Source: Bradyrhizobium sp. B124 | GTDB lineage: Bacteria; Pseudomonadota; Alphaproteobacteria; Rhizobiales; Xanthobacteraceae | Reading direction: 5' to 3' | NCBI RefSeq assembly: GCF_038967635.1 | Contig: NZ_CP152413.1 | Location: 1,922,001-1,986,000, forward strand | Length of the DNA: 64,000 bases | Shown here: positions 28,729-36,126 of the stretch, piece by piece | Layout of the letters: every line of letters starts with the position of its first letter | Numbering within the stretch: position 1 is the first letter of the stretch | Made by a program: the position numbers and the translations under genes | The notes under the pieces: model-generated | Seen by the model: only the letters and a program-made list of their open reading frames with translations | Told to the model about the DNA's origin: nothing | Databases searched by the model: none

Positions 28729-29391
28729 ATGGCGAAGAGCAAGAGCCCGAAACGCGGCAGACCGCCCAAGGACCTGGCAGGCGACGTCCAGGCGCGGATT
28801 CTCGATGCAGCCCAGCAGCTCTTTCTCGAGAAAGGGTTTCGGAGTGCCAGCATCGACGACATCTCCGAGTTGGCCCCTGCGAGCAAGCCGACCATCTATG
28901 CGCATTTCCCCGGCAAGGAGGCGCTGTTCGTGGCTGTGGTGGCGCGGACCATCAACGGATTGACGGATTTCGAGGGGTTCACGCCGGCCGGCCGCACCAT
29001 CCAGGAAAAGCTCGCCAATCTCGGCATCGAGATCGTGGAGAGATTTGTCGAGGACACGCTAGACCTCACGCGCGCAACGATCGCCGAGGCGCGACGATTT
29101 CCCGAGTTGAGCCGGAATGTTCACGACGCGGCGCGCGACCGCGCGGCTGGGGCAGTTTCGCAGCTCTTGAACGAGGCGACGCAGAGGGTCGCGCGCTCAG
29201 CCAAAGGACCTTTCAGCGCAAAGCGGAGCGTTGCGACCGCTCAAATGTTCATGGATCTCATTCTGCTTCCGATGCTGATGAGATCCCTGATGGGTGAGGA
29301 ACTGAAGGATCTCAAAAAAGAGCTGCCGACGTTCCTGCACGAGCGGGTCAATTTCTTTCTCGCGGCTTGTGAGGCCGACTGGAGGCCGTGA
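28729..29391 (+). CDS. TetR family regulator of the efflux operon
   Basis: A 220-residue TetR protein. The HTH (ARILDAAQQLFLEKGFRSASIDDISELAPASKPTIYAHF) occupies about residues 22-65 after a basic AT-hook-like start (KSPKRGRPPKD). The C-terminal ligand domain resembles those of AcrR-type repressors of RND pumps (LDLTRATIAEARRFPELSRNVHD). ATG 28729 follows GAGGAAATC. Divergence from the efflux operon and the palindrome between them point to local control. The other two copies of the palindrome suggest a small regulon. Confidence 0.92.
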   Translation: MAKSKSPKRGRPPKDLAGDVQARILDAAQQLFLEKGFRSASIDDISELAPASKPTIYAHFPGKEALFVAVVARTINGLTDFEGFTPAGRTIQEKLANLGIEIVERFVEDTLDLTRATIAEARRFPELSRNVHDAARDRAAGAVSQLLNEATQRVARSAKGPFSAKRSVATAQMFMDLILLPMLMRSLMGEELKDLKKELPTFLHERVNFFLAACEADWRP

Positions 29392-29411
29392 ACCAGCCGA
29401 AGGCCCCGCCG

Positions 29412-30059
29412 CTATCCTTGCGCCACGGCTTTGGGACGCAAGTCGGCGGCCAGGTCGACTGCCACGCGCGGTCCATGACGCAGGGCGCCCGCGCAGAAAT
29501 TCATCAGCTCGTCGAATGTGGGCCGAACGGCAGCGGCATTGATCCGCGATGGATTGAGATACCCCTCCATCGCTTCAAGCAGACAACAGGTCATTGCCAT
29601 TGCACATCCCGGTCGTAGCTCGCCGCTCGCCTGTCCGGCAGCGATGGTCGCGCGCACAAGCCCCCGGATCCGGTCTGCATAAGACAAAGCGGTCGCCCAG
29701 TTCTCGCGTACCGCGGCGGCGACCAATTCGTGTTGTTTGCTGTCGTGCTCCAGCCGATGTTGGTGCAGCTGCGAGATCGTCCTCAAAGCAGCCGTTAGAC
29801 GCTCGAGGGCGGAGTCGCCTCGAGCCGCAAGCGTTGCAGCCGCGGACACGCGATCGAGCAGATCCGCCACGACCGTCTCTTCAATCGCCTGCCTCGAAGG
29901 AAAGAACCGGTAAACGTTAGCGGGCGACATCGACGCGCCGCGAGCGATATCGGCGACGGTGGTCTTCCTGAAACCGATCTCGCGGTGCAATCGGATCGCT
30001 GCTTGGACGATTCGCCGACGGATGCACGACGATCCAACTTGGCGCATCCACTCCTGCAT
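29412..30059 (-). CDS. TetR family regulator
   Basis: A 215-residue protein with an N-terminal HTH (RRIVQAAIRLHREIGFRKTTVADIARGASMSPANVYRFF). The C-terminal domain (YLNPSRINAAAVRPTFDELMNFC) is typical of another TetR subgroup than the neighbouring 28729 gene. It is convergent with that gene (20 bases between stops). It starts 11 bases after the stop of the membrane protein gene upstream, so the three minus-strand genes 30797-29412 probably form one transcript. The target is unknown. Confidence 0.9.
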   Translation of the reverse strand: MQEWMRQVGSSCIRRRIVQAAIRLHREIGFRKTTVADIARGASMSPANVYRFFPSRQAIEETVVADLLDRVSAAATLAARGDSALERLTAALRTISQLHQHRLEHDSKQHELVAAAVRENWATALSYADRIRGLVRATIAAGQASGELRPGCAMAMTCCLLEAMEGYLNPSRINAAAVRPTFDELMNFCAGALRHGPRVAVDLAADLRPKAVAQG

Positions 30060-30070
30060 CGCTTGTCACC

Positions 30071-30508
30071 TCAGCGAGATGCGATCGAATGCAATTCACG
30101 CCGGCAGGTTTCGCCGAAGTGACGCAAGGGATCCATCTCCTCCATGAGCTCCGGCAAATCGACCAGTTCGGGGTTCGGCGAAAGGTAGGTTTCGACGATC
30201 AGGCGACCTGCGCGCTCTGCGGCCTGAACCACCTCATCGCTAGAGAGAATCCTCATCCGCCCGACAAGCGCGTACAGATTGACCAGTTGCGGAATCTCGG
30301 ACCTGTCGCTGATGAGCGCCTCGGCATAGAGACGGGAGGCTTCCTCGATGAAACTCCGATAGAGCCGCTCGCGCTTGGCGATCGACCGGGCATCATGCCG
30401 CTCGCGAAGCTTGCGGCGCCGGGTCACCCATCCCGTCACGATCGTGGAGATTGCTCCGAATGCCGAGCCTCCAAATGCGGCGAAGGCGGGTGCATAAATC
30501 GTGTTCAT
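30071..30508 (-). CDS. Small membrane-anchored helical protein
   Basis: A 145-residue protein with one N-terminal hydrophobic segment (APAFAAFGGSAFGAISTIVTGWV, about residues 6-28) followed by a highly charged helix (TRRRKLRERHDARSIAKRER). A conserved-looking C-terminal part (RLIVETYLSPNPELVDLPELM) completes it. Start ATG 30508 has GAGG upstream. It lies four bases after the secreted protein gene. It is probably an inner-membrane protein with a cytoplasmic helical domain; no known family is recognised. Confidence 0.7.
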   Translation of the reverse strand: MNTIYAPAFAAFGGSAFGAISTIVTGWVTRRRKLRERHDARSIAKRERLYRSFIEEASRLYAEALISDRSEIPQLVNLYALVGRMRILSSDEVVQAAERAGRLIVETYLSPNPELVDLPELMEEMDPLRHFGETCRRELHSIASR

Positions 30509-30512
30509 GCGA

Positions 30513-30797
30513 TCAGTCCTCATCTCTTGCGCCGCGGCGGGGCGCCCCAATACTCCTGACCGAAGCAGCTTCTGCAGCGCGGTCAAAGACGGCTCTGCAA
30601 GCATCGCTCAGGGCTGACTCTCTTTGCCGGAGACAGGCCTCCACATTCGCAGCGTCGGGGATGTAGCTAAAGCACAGCCGGAAAGCGTCAGGCGCGCATG
30701 CGGCCCTCTGTTCGGGAGTGCCGCGATTCTCCTGCGCAAAGGCAGTCGCGTTGCCGAGCGATGCCGCCAGCATGACAATGAATGTGTACTTGAACAT
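30513..30797 (-). CDS. Secreted Cys-containing small protein
   Basis: A 94-residue protein with a signal peptide (MFKYTFIVMLAASLGNATAFA, then Q). The mature part has four cysteines in the pattern RAACAPDAFRLCFSYIPDAANVEACLRQRESALSDACRAVF. This arrangement recurs in small periplasmic rhizobial proteins with Cys-rich repeats. ATG 30797 is preferred over the upstream in-frame ATG because it begins the signal peptide. It is first in the three-gene minus-strand unit ending with TetR. Confidence 0.75.
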   Translation of the reverse strand: MFKYTFIVMLAASLGNATAFAQENRGTPEQRAACAPDAFRLCFSYIPDAANVEACLRQRESALSDACRAVFDRAAEAASVRSIGAPRRGARDED

Positions 30798-30941
30798 ACA
30801 GAATCCCTTCTTCTGTTGAGGCATCGCGCTTTCGAACGGGAAACGCAGCGTCATGCTCCGATTCCCCGCCCGGCGAACTGCCTGAACACGAGCTTGTGAG
30901 TCTTCGCTCTTGACACATCCCGGGGTTCGGGATGTATATGA

Positions 30942-30956
30942 ACTATACGGTTTAGT
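30942..30956. promoter_or_regulatory. Shared palindromic operator, copy 3
   Basis: ACTATAC-G-GTTTAGT has one mismatch to the perfect palindrome. It lies 18 bases before the ATG of the small membrane protein at 30975 and in the divergent gap from the 30797 gene. Confidence 0.6.
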
Positions 30957-30974
30957 GTATTTACGAGGTTGAGA

Positions 30975-31184
30975 ATGTCAACACTTTTGTGGTCGCTCGC
31001 GAAGGAAAATCCATGGCCCGGGCTCGCGCTCGCATCTCTGAACCTGGTGGTGGCTCTGTCCCTCGTGGCCCTGAGCCTGCTGCTGGGCGTCACGATGGCG
31101 TTGCTTGCCGGGCTGCACGCGTTCGCCGGCGAGCGATCCTGGATCGCGCCGAGGGGACTTCAGCGCGGGAGCCCGGCACCGTGA
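30975..31184 (+). CDS. Small membrane protein
   Basis: A 69-residue protein with one long hydrophobic segment (LALASLNLVVALSLVALSLLLGVTMALLAGLHAFA, about residues 17-50), perhaps two short spans, and a short polar tail. ATG 30975 is preceded by GAGG. A shared operator lies directly upstream. Its stop overlaps the GTG start of the next gene by four bases (GTGA), implying translational coupling. Function is unknown. Confidence 0.65.
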   Translation: MSTLLWSLAKENPWPGLALASLNLVVALSLVALSLLLGVTMALLAGLHAFAGERSWIAPRGLQRGSPAP

Positions 31185-31768
31185 GCAGAGCATCCGCTTT
31201 GTCGATGCGTGCGCGCAGCTCAGTCGAGGCTCACGCTCCCGTGCTGGGCTATTTTCTGTGGGTCGGCGGAGCGTTGCTCGTGCTGCTCTTTGCAGCCAAT
31301 TCCCTGCTGCCGGCGCCCGCGCCAAACAAGCTCATCGAATCGCACTCCACGCTCCCGCCGATCCGGATCGCCTCCGAGCTGAAGGGACCGGAAGCAGTTA
31401 TCATCGATACCAGCCAGCCCGGTTTCCCGCGCATTCTCCCGGACAGGGAGATTGTTGCAGTCCCCTCGCCGCTCACCTCGGATGTGGCCGATGCCGTACG
31501 ACAGCCGCCCGCGTTATTATCCGAGCAAGCCGATGCGGGTGACGGTAGCCCCGCAATCCCGACCCATGTCCGCGAAACGTTGGCGCAGTTAGATCCGGCA
31601 GTTTCCGATCAAGCCGACTCAGGCACGAGGCCAGTCGGACATGCCTCGGAACCACAACGCAATTTCGCACAGACTCGGTCCGGGAAGCGGCGGCGACCTG
31701 GTCGGCATTCGAATTTCGATACCACACTCGAACGGTGCGCTTCACTGAGCCAAGGTTCGTGTCGATAG
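31181..31768 (+). CDS. Membrane-anchored hypothetical protein
   Basis: A 195-residue protein with one transmembrane segment (LGYFLWVGGALLVLLFAANSLLP) near residues 20-42. A periplasmic region with PIRIASELKGPEAVIIDTSQPGF follows, then a low-complexity tail ending in a basic patch GKRRRPGRHSN. The start is GTG 31181, coupled to the upstream gene. A longer in-frame version would overlap that gene fully. The pair resembles rhizobial gene pairs of unknown role. Confidence 0.6.
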   Translation: MSRASALSMRARSSVEAHAPVLGYFLWVGGALLVLLFAANSLLPAPAPNKLIESHSTLPPIRIASELKGPEAVIIDTSQPGFPRILPDREIVAVPSPLTSDVADAVRQPPALLSEQADAGDGSPAIPTHVRETLAQLDPAVSDQADSGTRPVGHASEPQRNFAQTRSGKRRRPGRHSNFDTTLERCASLSQGSCR

Positions 31769-31840
31769 GCCCGTCGTGGACCCTCGCACACCCATAAGAC
31801 CACCGATCAGTTTTTCGCGGACATCCACGGGATTTACCTC

Positions 31841-32443
31841 ATGTCGAAGAAGCGATTGTTAGCGATTATCGTTTTGTCCGCCACGTTTGCTGCTACGGGC
31901 ACGAGAGCCGACGTCACCCACACACCTTTGGACACAACAAATAGAGGCGTAGCCGCGCAAGGCGATGCCGATGAGGCAGCGATACGTCGCCTGCTCGCGC
32001 AATTTCGCACGATAAAAATACCACTCAGTCAGGCGGTAGCGATCGCCGAGCATTTACATGACGGTTCAAGGACCACAGATGTCAGTTTTGAGATTTCCGG
32101 TCCGGCCATTTATCGCGTGCGGACGGTAGGCAATGAACGACTTTGGGAAAATGTCATAGATGCGAACACCGGACGCGTGACCGAAAAGGAAATTTCGTCA
32201 TCGCTGAAGGAGCTCGACCGAGAGGATCTGGGCAAAATCATTGCCCTGAAGTCAGTTGAACAAGAGCTGTCGGACGCCGTACGCATTGCCGAGAAGGCTG
32301 CAGCGGGAAGCGCTCTCGCCGGAGGTCTGGTGAAGCAGGATGGCAAACTCAACTTCGTGGTCGTCGTCGCCAGTGGTGATCGCTTGAAGGAGGTCATGCT
32401 CGAACCGCCCAGAGTCGGTAAGGAAAAGTCAGCTCGCCAATAG
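31841..32443 (+). CDS. PepSY-domain protein, secreted
   Basis: A 200-residue protein with a signal peptide (MSKKRLLAIIVLSATFAATGTRA). The PepSY-like module at about residues 65-125 reads IPLSQAVAIAEHLHDGSRTTDVSFEISGPAIYRV then NERLWENVIDANTGRVTEKE. A second, weaker PepSY-like half (LSDAVRIAEKAAAGSALAGGLV) follows. PepSY domains act in the periplasm, often as protease-inhibitor-like or metal-linked modules. The gene is visibly less GC-rich than the rest of the window, supporting acquired origin. It is the last gene before the tRNA end of the island. Confidence 0.85.
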   Translation: MSKKRLLAIIVLSATFAATGTRADVTHTPLDTTNRGVAAQGDADEAAIRRLLAQFRTIKIPLSQAVAIAEHLHDGSRTTDVSFEISGPAIYRVRTVGNERLWENVIDANTGRVTEKEISSSLKELDREDLGKIIALKSVEQELSDAVRIAEKAAAGSALAGGLVKQDGKLNFVVVVASGDRLKEVMLEPPRVGKEKSARQ

Positions 32444-32709
32444 GCGACGCACGTTTGGATCGATGACCCAGATCGCTGTTACCGCAATCCGATGATTCAG
32501 AGATCACAGGCCCGACGGCGAACATCGGCAATCGAGGCAACCACAAACAAAGCTTATCGCCGACGTTTGTCACAAGAAAGAACGACTTGTAGTAGAGTAT
32601 GAAAACACTAGCGAATTTGCATAGGGCTTCAGCCGTGAGACGTGTCGAATTGTCAGAATGGCGCCAGATGGAAGCTTTAGAATCCTGGCTAAGTCATTGA
32701 ATTCGCGAA

Positions 32710-32783
32710 TGGAGCGGGTGAAGGGAATCGAACCCTCGTATTCAGCTTGGAAGGCTGCTGCTCTACCATTGAGCTACACCCGC
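32710..32783 (-). tRNA. tRNA-Gly(UCC)
   Basis: The minus strand folds as a complete 74-base tRNA including encoded CCA. The acceptor GCGGGTG pairs with CACCCGC, the D-arm is AGCTCAATGGTAGAGC, and the anticodon loop CTTCCAA gives UCC. The T-arm is GAGGGTTCGATTCCCTT. It is the intact target whose 3' half recurs at 17756-17799 and 15336-15379. Confidence 0.95.
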
Positions 32784-32976
32784 ATCGAGCGATCACCTAA
32801 CACGGCCGGACGGCCGTCTCAACTGCCTCGGCGGGTGTCCTTGTGCGCCGGCAAACGCGAATATGTTCGCGCAATCCGGCCGGTTCCTGGCCGGGATGGG
32901 GCGGACGGCGGCCTTAACAGCGGCAGATTCGCCACCTATATTGCTGGTCCCACCAACAAAGAAAGGAGGTGATCTA

Positions 32977-33021
32977 GTGTCTTGTCTCAAGCGCTGTCAC
33001 CTCGCTGGGATCGCCCGCTAG
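32977..33021 (+). CDS. 14-codon leader peptide candidate
   Basis: GTG start 7 bases after GGAGG; the peptide is (M)SCLKRCHLAGIAR, then TAG. It contains two Cys (both TGT) and one His. The ORF covers the sequence that can sequester its own ribosome site, so ribosome progress would alter folding. No downstream gene is closer than 33276, beyond the terminator. Confidence 0.45.
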   Translation: MSCLKRCHLAGIAR

Positions 33022-33086
33022 GCTCTGAGTAATCAGCCTGGCATCGGGGCGTTCTCAGCCCTGACCAGCGAGACAACAAATCCGGA

Positions 33087-33120
33087 GGCGCGGCGGAAGC
33101 GATTCCGCCGCGCCTTTTTT
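33087..33120 (+). terminator. Rho-independent terminator
   Basis: A 12-base-pair perfect GC-rich stem GGCGCGGCGGAA / TTCCGCCGCGCC is closed by a GCGA loop and followed by six T residues (33115-33120). It is the strongest intrinsic terminator in the window and ends the structured unit starting at 32962. Confidence 0.9.
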
Positions 33121-33275
33121 GGCTGTTCGGGCCGCGCGATTCGCCGCCGCCATGCCGCCGGCGGGATACCTTGTCGCAGCACAAAAACCGGCCGGTCCGC
33201 TACACATGAAATGTCGGCGTGGCCGGCTTTGGGCCGTCCTTGGGCCTGCCGCAACAGAAATGAGGAGCTCACGAG

Positions 33276-33662
33276 ATGCTTTATGCCATCCTGGCCTATC
33301 ACGTCGAAGCCGAGGTCAAGTCGTGGAGCGCCGATGAGGACGCAGCCGTCATGGCGGGTCTGCGCGAGGTCCGTCAACGGTTGAAGGGGCGGCTCGGCCC
33401 GGCTGCACGGCTCGGCGAGACCCGCAACGCCAGCACCCTGCGCGGGCCCGGCCACGGCATCGTGATCGACGGCCCGTTCTCGGAGACCAAGGAGCAGCTG
33501 CTGGGCTTCTACGTGATCGATTGCGCCGATGAAGCCGAGGCGATCGCCGCGGCGCGCGACCTGCGCAGCGTCAACCCGTCGGCGGTCTACGAGATCCGCG
33601 CGCTGAAGCGCTACACCCCCGGCGCACCGTTTCCGGAAACCGCGGGCCCAAGCGACGCGTAG
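33276..33662 (+). CDS. YCII-related domain protein
   Basis: A 128-residue dimeric alpha/beta-barrel-type protein with the opening MLYAILAYH and the DGPFSETKEQLLGFYVIDC motif of the YCII (DGPF) family. A C-terminal segment SAVYEIRALKRYTPG follows. Members are small cytoplasmic enzymes or sensors of poorly known function, sometimes linked to sigma factors of the ECF type; none is adjacent here. GAGGAGCTC lies about 7 bases before the ATG. Confidence 0.88.
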   Translation: MLYAILAYHVEAEVKSWSADEDAAVMAGLREVRQRLKGRLGPAARLGETRNASTLRGPGHGIVIDGPFSETKEQLLGFYVIDCADEAEAIAAARDLRSVNPSAVYEIRALKRYTPGAPFPETAGPSDA

Positions 33663-33683
33663 AGATCGCGCCCGGAGAGCCGC

Positions 33684-34091
33684 TCAACGGCTGGAGCGTT
33701 TCGGCAATTTCGGCAGCTTGCTCGGATCGAACTTCGGCAGCGGCAGATCCGGCGGCGGCTCGGGTGTCACCTCGTGGCTCGGCATCAGCGTCACCTCGAA
33801 GGCGAGATCGGGCACGGCATCAGCCCTGCCCTTGCAGGTCGCGATCGCGCCGCTGAAGATACCCTCGAGCCGCACCACGAGATCGTCGGTGCCGAACACG
33901 GTCGCATGTCCCTCGGAGTGCCGCTTGGCCGTGAGAACGGCGGAGAAGCGCTCGCCGTCGACCTCATAGGTGCCGCTGTAGAGCATGATGGCATCGCTGC
34001 CCCACAGCCTGCCATCGGCCACGTGCACGATGCCGGTACCGTCGGCGAGCGACGTTCGGAACCATGCCGCATAGGTGCCGTTCTTGAGCAT
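33684..34091 (-). CDS. GrlR-like small protein with Pro-rich tail
   Basis: A 135-residue protein whose first 85 residues (LKNGTYAAWFRTSLADGTGIVHVADGRLWGSDAIMLYSGTYEVDG) match the GrlR-like fold. This is a small lipocalin-like beta-barrel known as a regulatory module in pathogens and common in rhizobia with unknown role. The C-terminus is Pro-rich and basic (PPPDLPLPKFDPSKLPKLPK). ATG 34091 is chosen; an ATG at 34106 would add METGS. Cytoplasmic; function uncertain. Confidence 0.75.
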   Translation of the reverse strand: MLKNGTYAAWFRTSLADGTGIVHVADGRLWGSDAIMLYSGTYEVDGERFSAVLTAKRHSEGHATVFGTDDLVVRLEGIFSGAIATCKGRADAVPDLAFEVTLMPSHEVTPEPPPDLPLPKFDPSKLPKLPKRSSR

Positions 34092-34191
34092 GGAGCCTGT
34101 CTCCATTCGCTCCGTTTCACCGCAACGATCTGGGCACCGTTGCGTTAACAGGCGGTGAAGGAACCTGGAGTGAAGGAACTTGGCCCTGCGC

Positions 34192-34992
34192 TCATTGGCC
34201 GCCGTCGATCTGCCGTCCCATGATCGCGATCGCCTTCTGATAGACCCCTGCCGCGTTCCACGCCTCGATCGCCGCGAAATTGGGTTCTCCGGGCTGATAG
34301 CCGGCGCCGGCGCGCCAGCCATTGGCGCGCAGGAAGTTCGCCGTCGAGCTCAGCGCGTTGGCGGCGACGTCGAGATTGCCGGTGCCATAGGCGAGGACGT
34401 TCTTCGGCATGAACTGGGTCTGGCCGATTTCGCCATGCATCGAGCCGCGCGTGCTGCCGGATAGACTGCCGCGGTCGATCAGCTTCAGCGCGGCATAGAG
34501 CTGGTCGGTGAAGAACTCGGGACGGCGGCAGTCATAGGCAAGCGTCGCGATCGACGACAGCATGTTCTGGTTGCCGCGCTGGCTGCCGAAGCCGCTCTCC
34601 ATGCCCCAGATCGCGATCAGCGGTCCCGGCGGCACGCCATAGCGCTGCTGGATCGAGGCGAACAGCGCCGCCTGCGACTGCTTCAGCGAACGGCCGCGCG
34701 CCACGATGGTCGCAGACCCACGCTTGGCCATGAACTGCTCGAGCGACAGGCCAAAACTGCGCTGGCCGCGATCGGCGGCGATCGTCGCACTGGCGTAATG
34801 TGCCTGCATCAACGCGTCGATCGCGGTGGCGCCGACGCCCTTGGCCCTCGCCTCGCCGGCAAACTGCTCCTTCCAGGCTTCGAATCCGCCGGGCCCGTTG
34901 CCGCACTGCGCCGCGTTGGCTTCTGCGCCCAGCGTTGCAACCATCACGACGATGGCGAGCGCCGACGTCGCAATCTGCCAGCCCCTGATCAT
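34192..34992 (-). CDS. Lytic murein transglycosylase (MltB-like)
   Basis: A 266-residue secreted enzyme that cleaves peptidoglycan glycan strands. It has a signal peptide MIRGWQIATSALAIVVMVATLGAEANA. The catalytic Glu132 is in IWGMESGFGSQRG, and the helical motif MHGEIGQTQFMPKNVLAYG is typical of SLT_2. It lacks the C-terminal peptidoglycan-binding domain of longer family members. The gene stands alone, followed by the convergent region of the MerR locus on its 5' side. Confidence 0.92.
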   Translation of the reverse strand: MIRGWQIATSALAIVVMVATLGAEANAAQCGNGPGGFEAWKEQFAGEARAKGVGATAIDALMQAHYASATIAADRGQRSFGLSLEQFMAKRGSATIVARGRSLKQSQAALFASIQQRYGVPPGPLIAIWGMESGFGSQRGNQNMLSSIATLAYDCRRPEFFTDQLYAALKLIDRGSLSGSTRGSMHGEIGQTQFMPKNVLAYGTGNLDVAANALSSTANFLRANGWRAGAGYQPGEPNFAAIEAWNAAGVYQKAIAIMGRQIDGGQ

Positions 34993-35239
34993 CCGAAACC
35001 TCCTCCGAAAAATGTGCCGCCGCCCCTCGCGGGTGCGGCGCTGACGATGGCCTGATGTAGATGACCCGGCGATGAACGATCCGCCTCAGATTCGGCCGCG
35101 GACCGTCACGATAGGTCGCCGGCAGCGGATTGGCCATCCCGGCCTGATCAGGCAGGCCGGGACATTTGGCCCCTGCGTCCGTGTCGGCGGACTGACGGAG
35201 TTCAGCGGCTGCGCCCGGTGCGGCCCCGCAACACGGCGC

Positions 35240-35270
35240 TTGACATTGACGTTAATGGGAAGGTGCTAGG
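35240..35270 (+). promoter_or_regulatory. MerR-type promoter/operator
   Basis: TTGACA (35240-35245) is followed by the near-palindrome CATTGACGTTAATG (35244-35257) and a GCTAGG-like -10 at about 35264-35270. This gives the long spacer expected of MerR-regulated promoters. It lies 24 bases before the MerR start codon, consistent with autoregulation. Confidence 0.5.
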
Positions 35271-35293
35271 CCGACCCCCGACAGGAGATCGCG

Positions 35294-35797
35294 ATGCGGA
35301 TTCAGGAGGCGGCACACCATCTTGGCGTGAGTGCACGGGCGCTTCGGCATTATGAGTCGGCTGGCCTGATCGTGCCGCGCCGGAATTCGAACGGCTATCG
35401 AAGCTACTCTGTGTTGGAGATCGAACGGGCTGCGTGGGTGAGAGACCTCATCGCCGCGGGCTTCTCGACCCGCGAGCTCCGCAATCTTCTGACCGCGCTT
35501 GAAGACGGCCGGCGCGGCGCGCGCGTGAACTGCTCCGCCGTGATGCAGGAGAAGCTCGACCAGATCGATCGAGCGATCGCGGCGCTGCGCAAGCGGCGGC
35601 GCGCCTTGTCGCGTCGTCTGGCTGAACCGGATGGCGGTCGCAGCAACAACACGAGAACATCAGGACCTGGCGATGAAGATACTCAATATCCTGGCGAGAC
35701 GTTACCTGCCGCTCGAGGGCCTGGACGAGGCCGTGGCCTTCCACGAAGCCCTGATCGGCCAGCCGGCGCGGCTTCGCTTCGACTATCCCGAATATGA
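35294..35797 (+). CDS. MerR family regulator
   Basis: The N-terminal 70 residues are a clear MerR winged helix (MRIQEAAHHLGVSARALRHYESAGLIVPRRN, then GYRSYSVLEIERAAWVRDLIAAGF). A dimerisation helix follows (QEKLDQIDRAIAALRKRRRALSRRL). After about residue 115 the sequence becomes low-complexity and Gly/Arg/Pro-rich. That part reads over the start of the next gene in another frame, so the tail looks like read-through after loss of an original stop. The domain-bearing part is sound. Confidence 0.85.
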   Translation: MRIQEAAHHLGVSARALRHYESAGLIVPRRNSNGYRSYSVLEIERAAWVRDLIAAGFSTRELRNLLTALEDGRRGARVNCSAVMQEKLDQIDRAIAALRKRRRALSRRLAEPDGGRSNNTRTSGPGDEDTQYPGETLPAARGPGRGRGLPRSPDRPAGAASLRLSRI

Positions 35798-36059
35798 TCT
35801 CAGGCTGGCGCAGGTCGCCTCGATTCTGTTCATTGCAGGGACGGAACGGAGCCTGAAGCCGTTCACGGCGACGCATCTGACGTTTCTGGTCGATGACATC
35901 GACGCATTCGCCGCGCGTCTCCCCGGCGTCGGCGCCAAGATACTCGAGGCCCCCAAGCCGGTCCCGACCGGCCGCAACATGCTGGTGCTGCATCCGGACC
36001 AGACCCGCGTCGAATATGTCGAGCATCGCGACAAGCATCCCGCCGATGTATTGCCTTGA
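35673..36059 (+). CDS. VOC/glyoxalase superfamily protein
   Basis: A 128-residue single VOC-domain protein: MKILNILARRYL, then DEAVAFHEALIGQPARLRFDYPEYDL in the first beta-alpha-beta-beta-beta unit. HLTFLVDDIDAFAARLPGVGAKIL and LHPDQTRVEYVEH complete the second. The metal-ligand positions are partly conserved (H, E). ATG 35673 is inside the MerR frame, giving an overlap of 125 bases. The MerR protein probably regulates it; the ligand is unknown. Confidence 0.85.
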   Translation: MKILNILARRYLPLEGLDEAVAFHEALIGQPARLRFDYPEYDLRLAQVASILFIAGTERSLKPFTATHLTFLVDDIDAFAARLPGVGAKILEAPKPVPTGRNMLVLHPDQTRVEYVEHRDKHPADVLP

Positions 36060-36126
36060 GCACGTCAGCAGACGGCGGTGATGCGGCAGCGCCAGCTCGC
36101 GAAATTGCCGTACGCGATGCTGCGTT

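Larger units (their letters stand above)
17756..32783. mobile_element. Putative genomic island integrated at tRNA-Gly
   Basis: The direct repeat of the tRNA 3' half at 17756-17799 and within 32710-32783 bounds about 15 kb in the standard arrangement for tyrosine-integrase elements: intact tRNA at one end, 3' remnant at the other. Cargo is a decayed lipid/acyl operon, an RND efflux operon, TetR regulators and envelope proteins. No integrase, excisionase or transfer gene is visible, so it is either immobile or mobilised in trans. A further remnant at 15336 shows a second event at the same site. Confidence 0.65.
32962..33120 (+). ncRNA. Structured leader or small RNA with embedded mini-ORF and terminator
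   Basis: An autonomous-looking unit follows the tRNA-Gly on the opposite strand. AAAGGAGGTGATC (32962-32974) is a full complement of the 16S anti-Shine-Dalgarno tail. A 14-codon ORF follows, and a perfect terminator closes the unit at 33087-33120. The Shine-Dalgarno bases GAGGTGA (32966-32972) pair perfectly with TCACCTC (32997-33003). That segment overlaps CTCGCTGG (33001-33008), which pairs with CCAGCGAG (33065-33072). The two helices exclude each other, as in attenuators and riboswitches. I do not recognise a named RNA family. Confidence 0.5.

Noticed and set aside
32961..32975. Fragment of 16S rRNA on the minus strand
   Set aside because: The reverse complement of the Shine-Dalgarno matches only about 14 bases of the 16S tail, with no further rRNA sequence. 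An extended ribosome site is the simpler reading.
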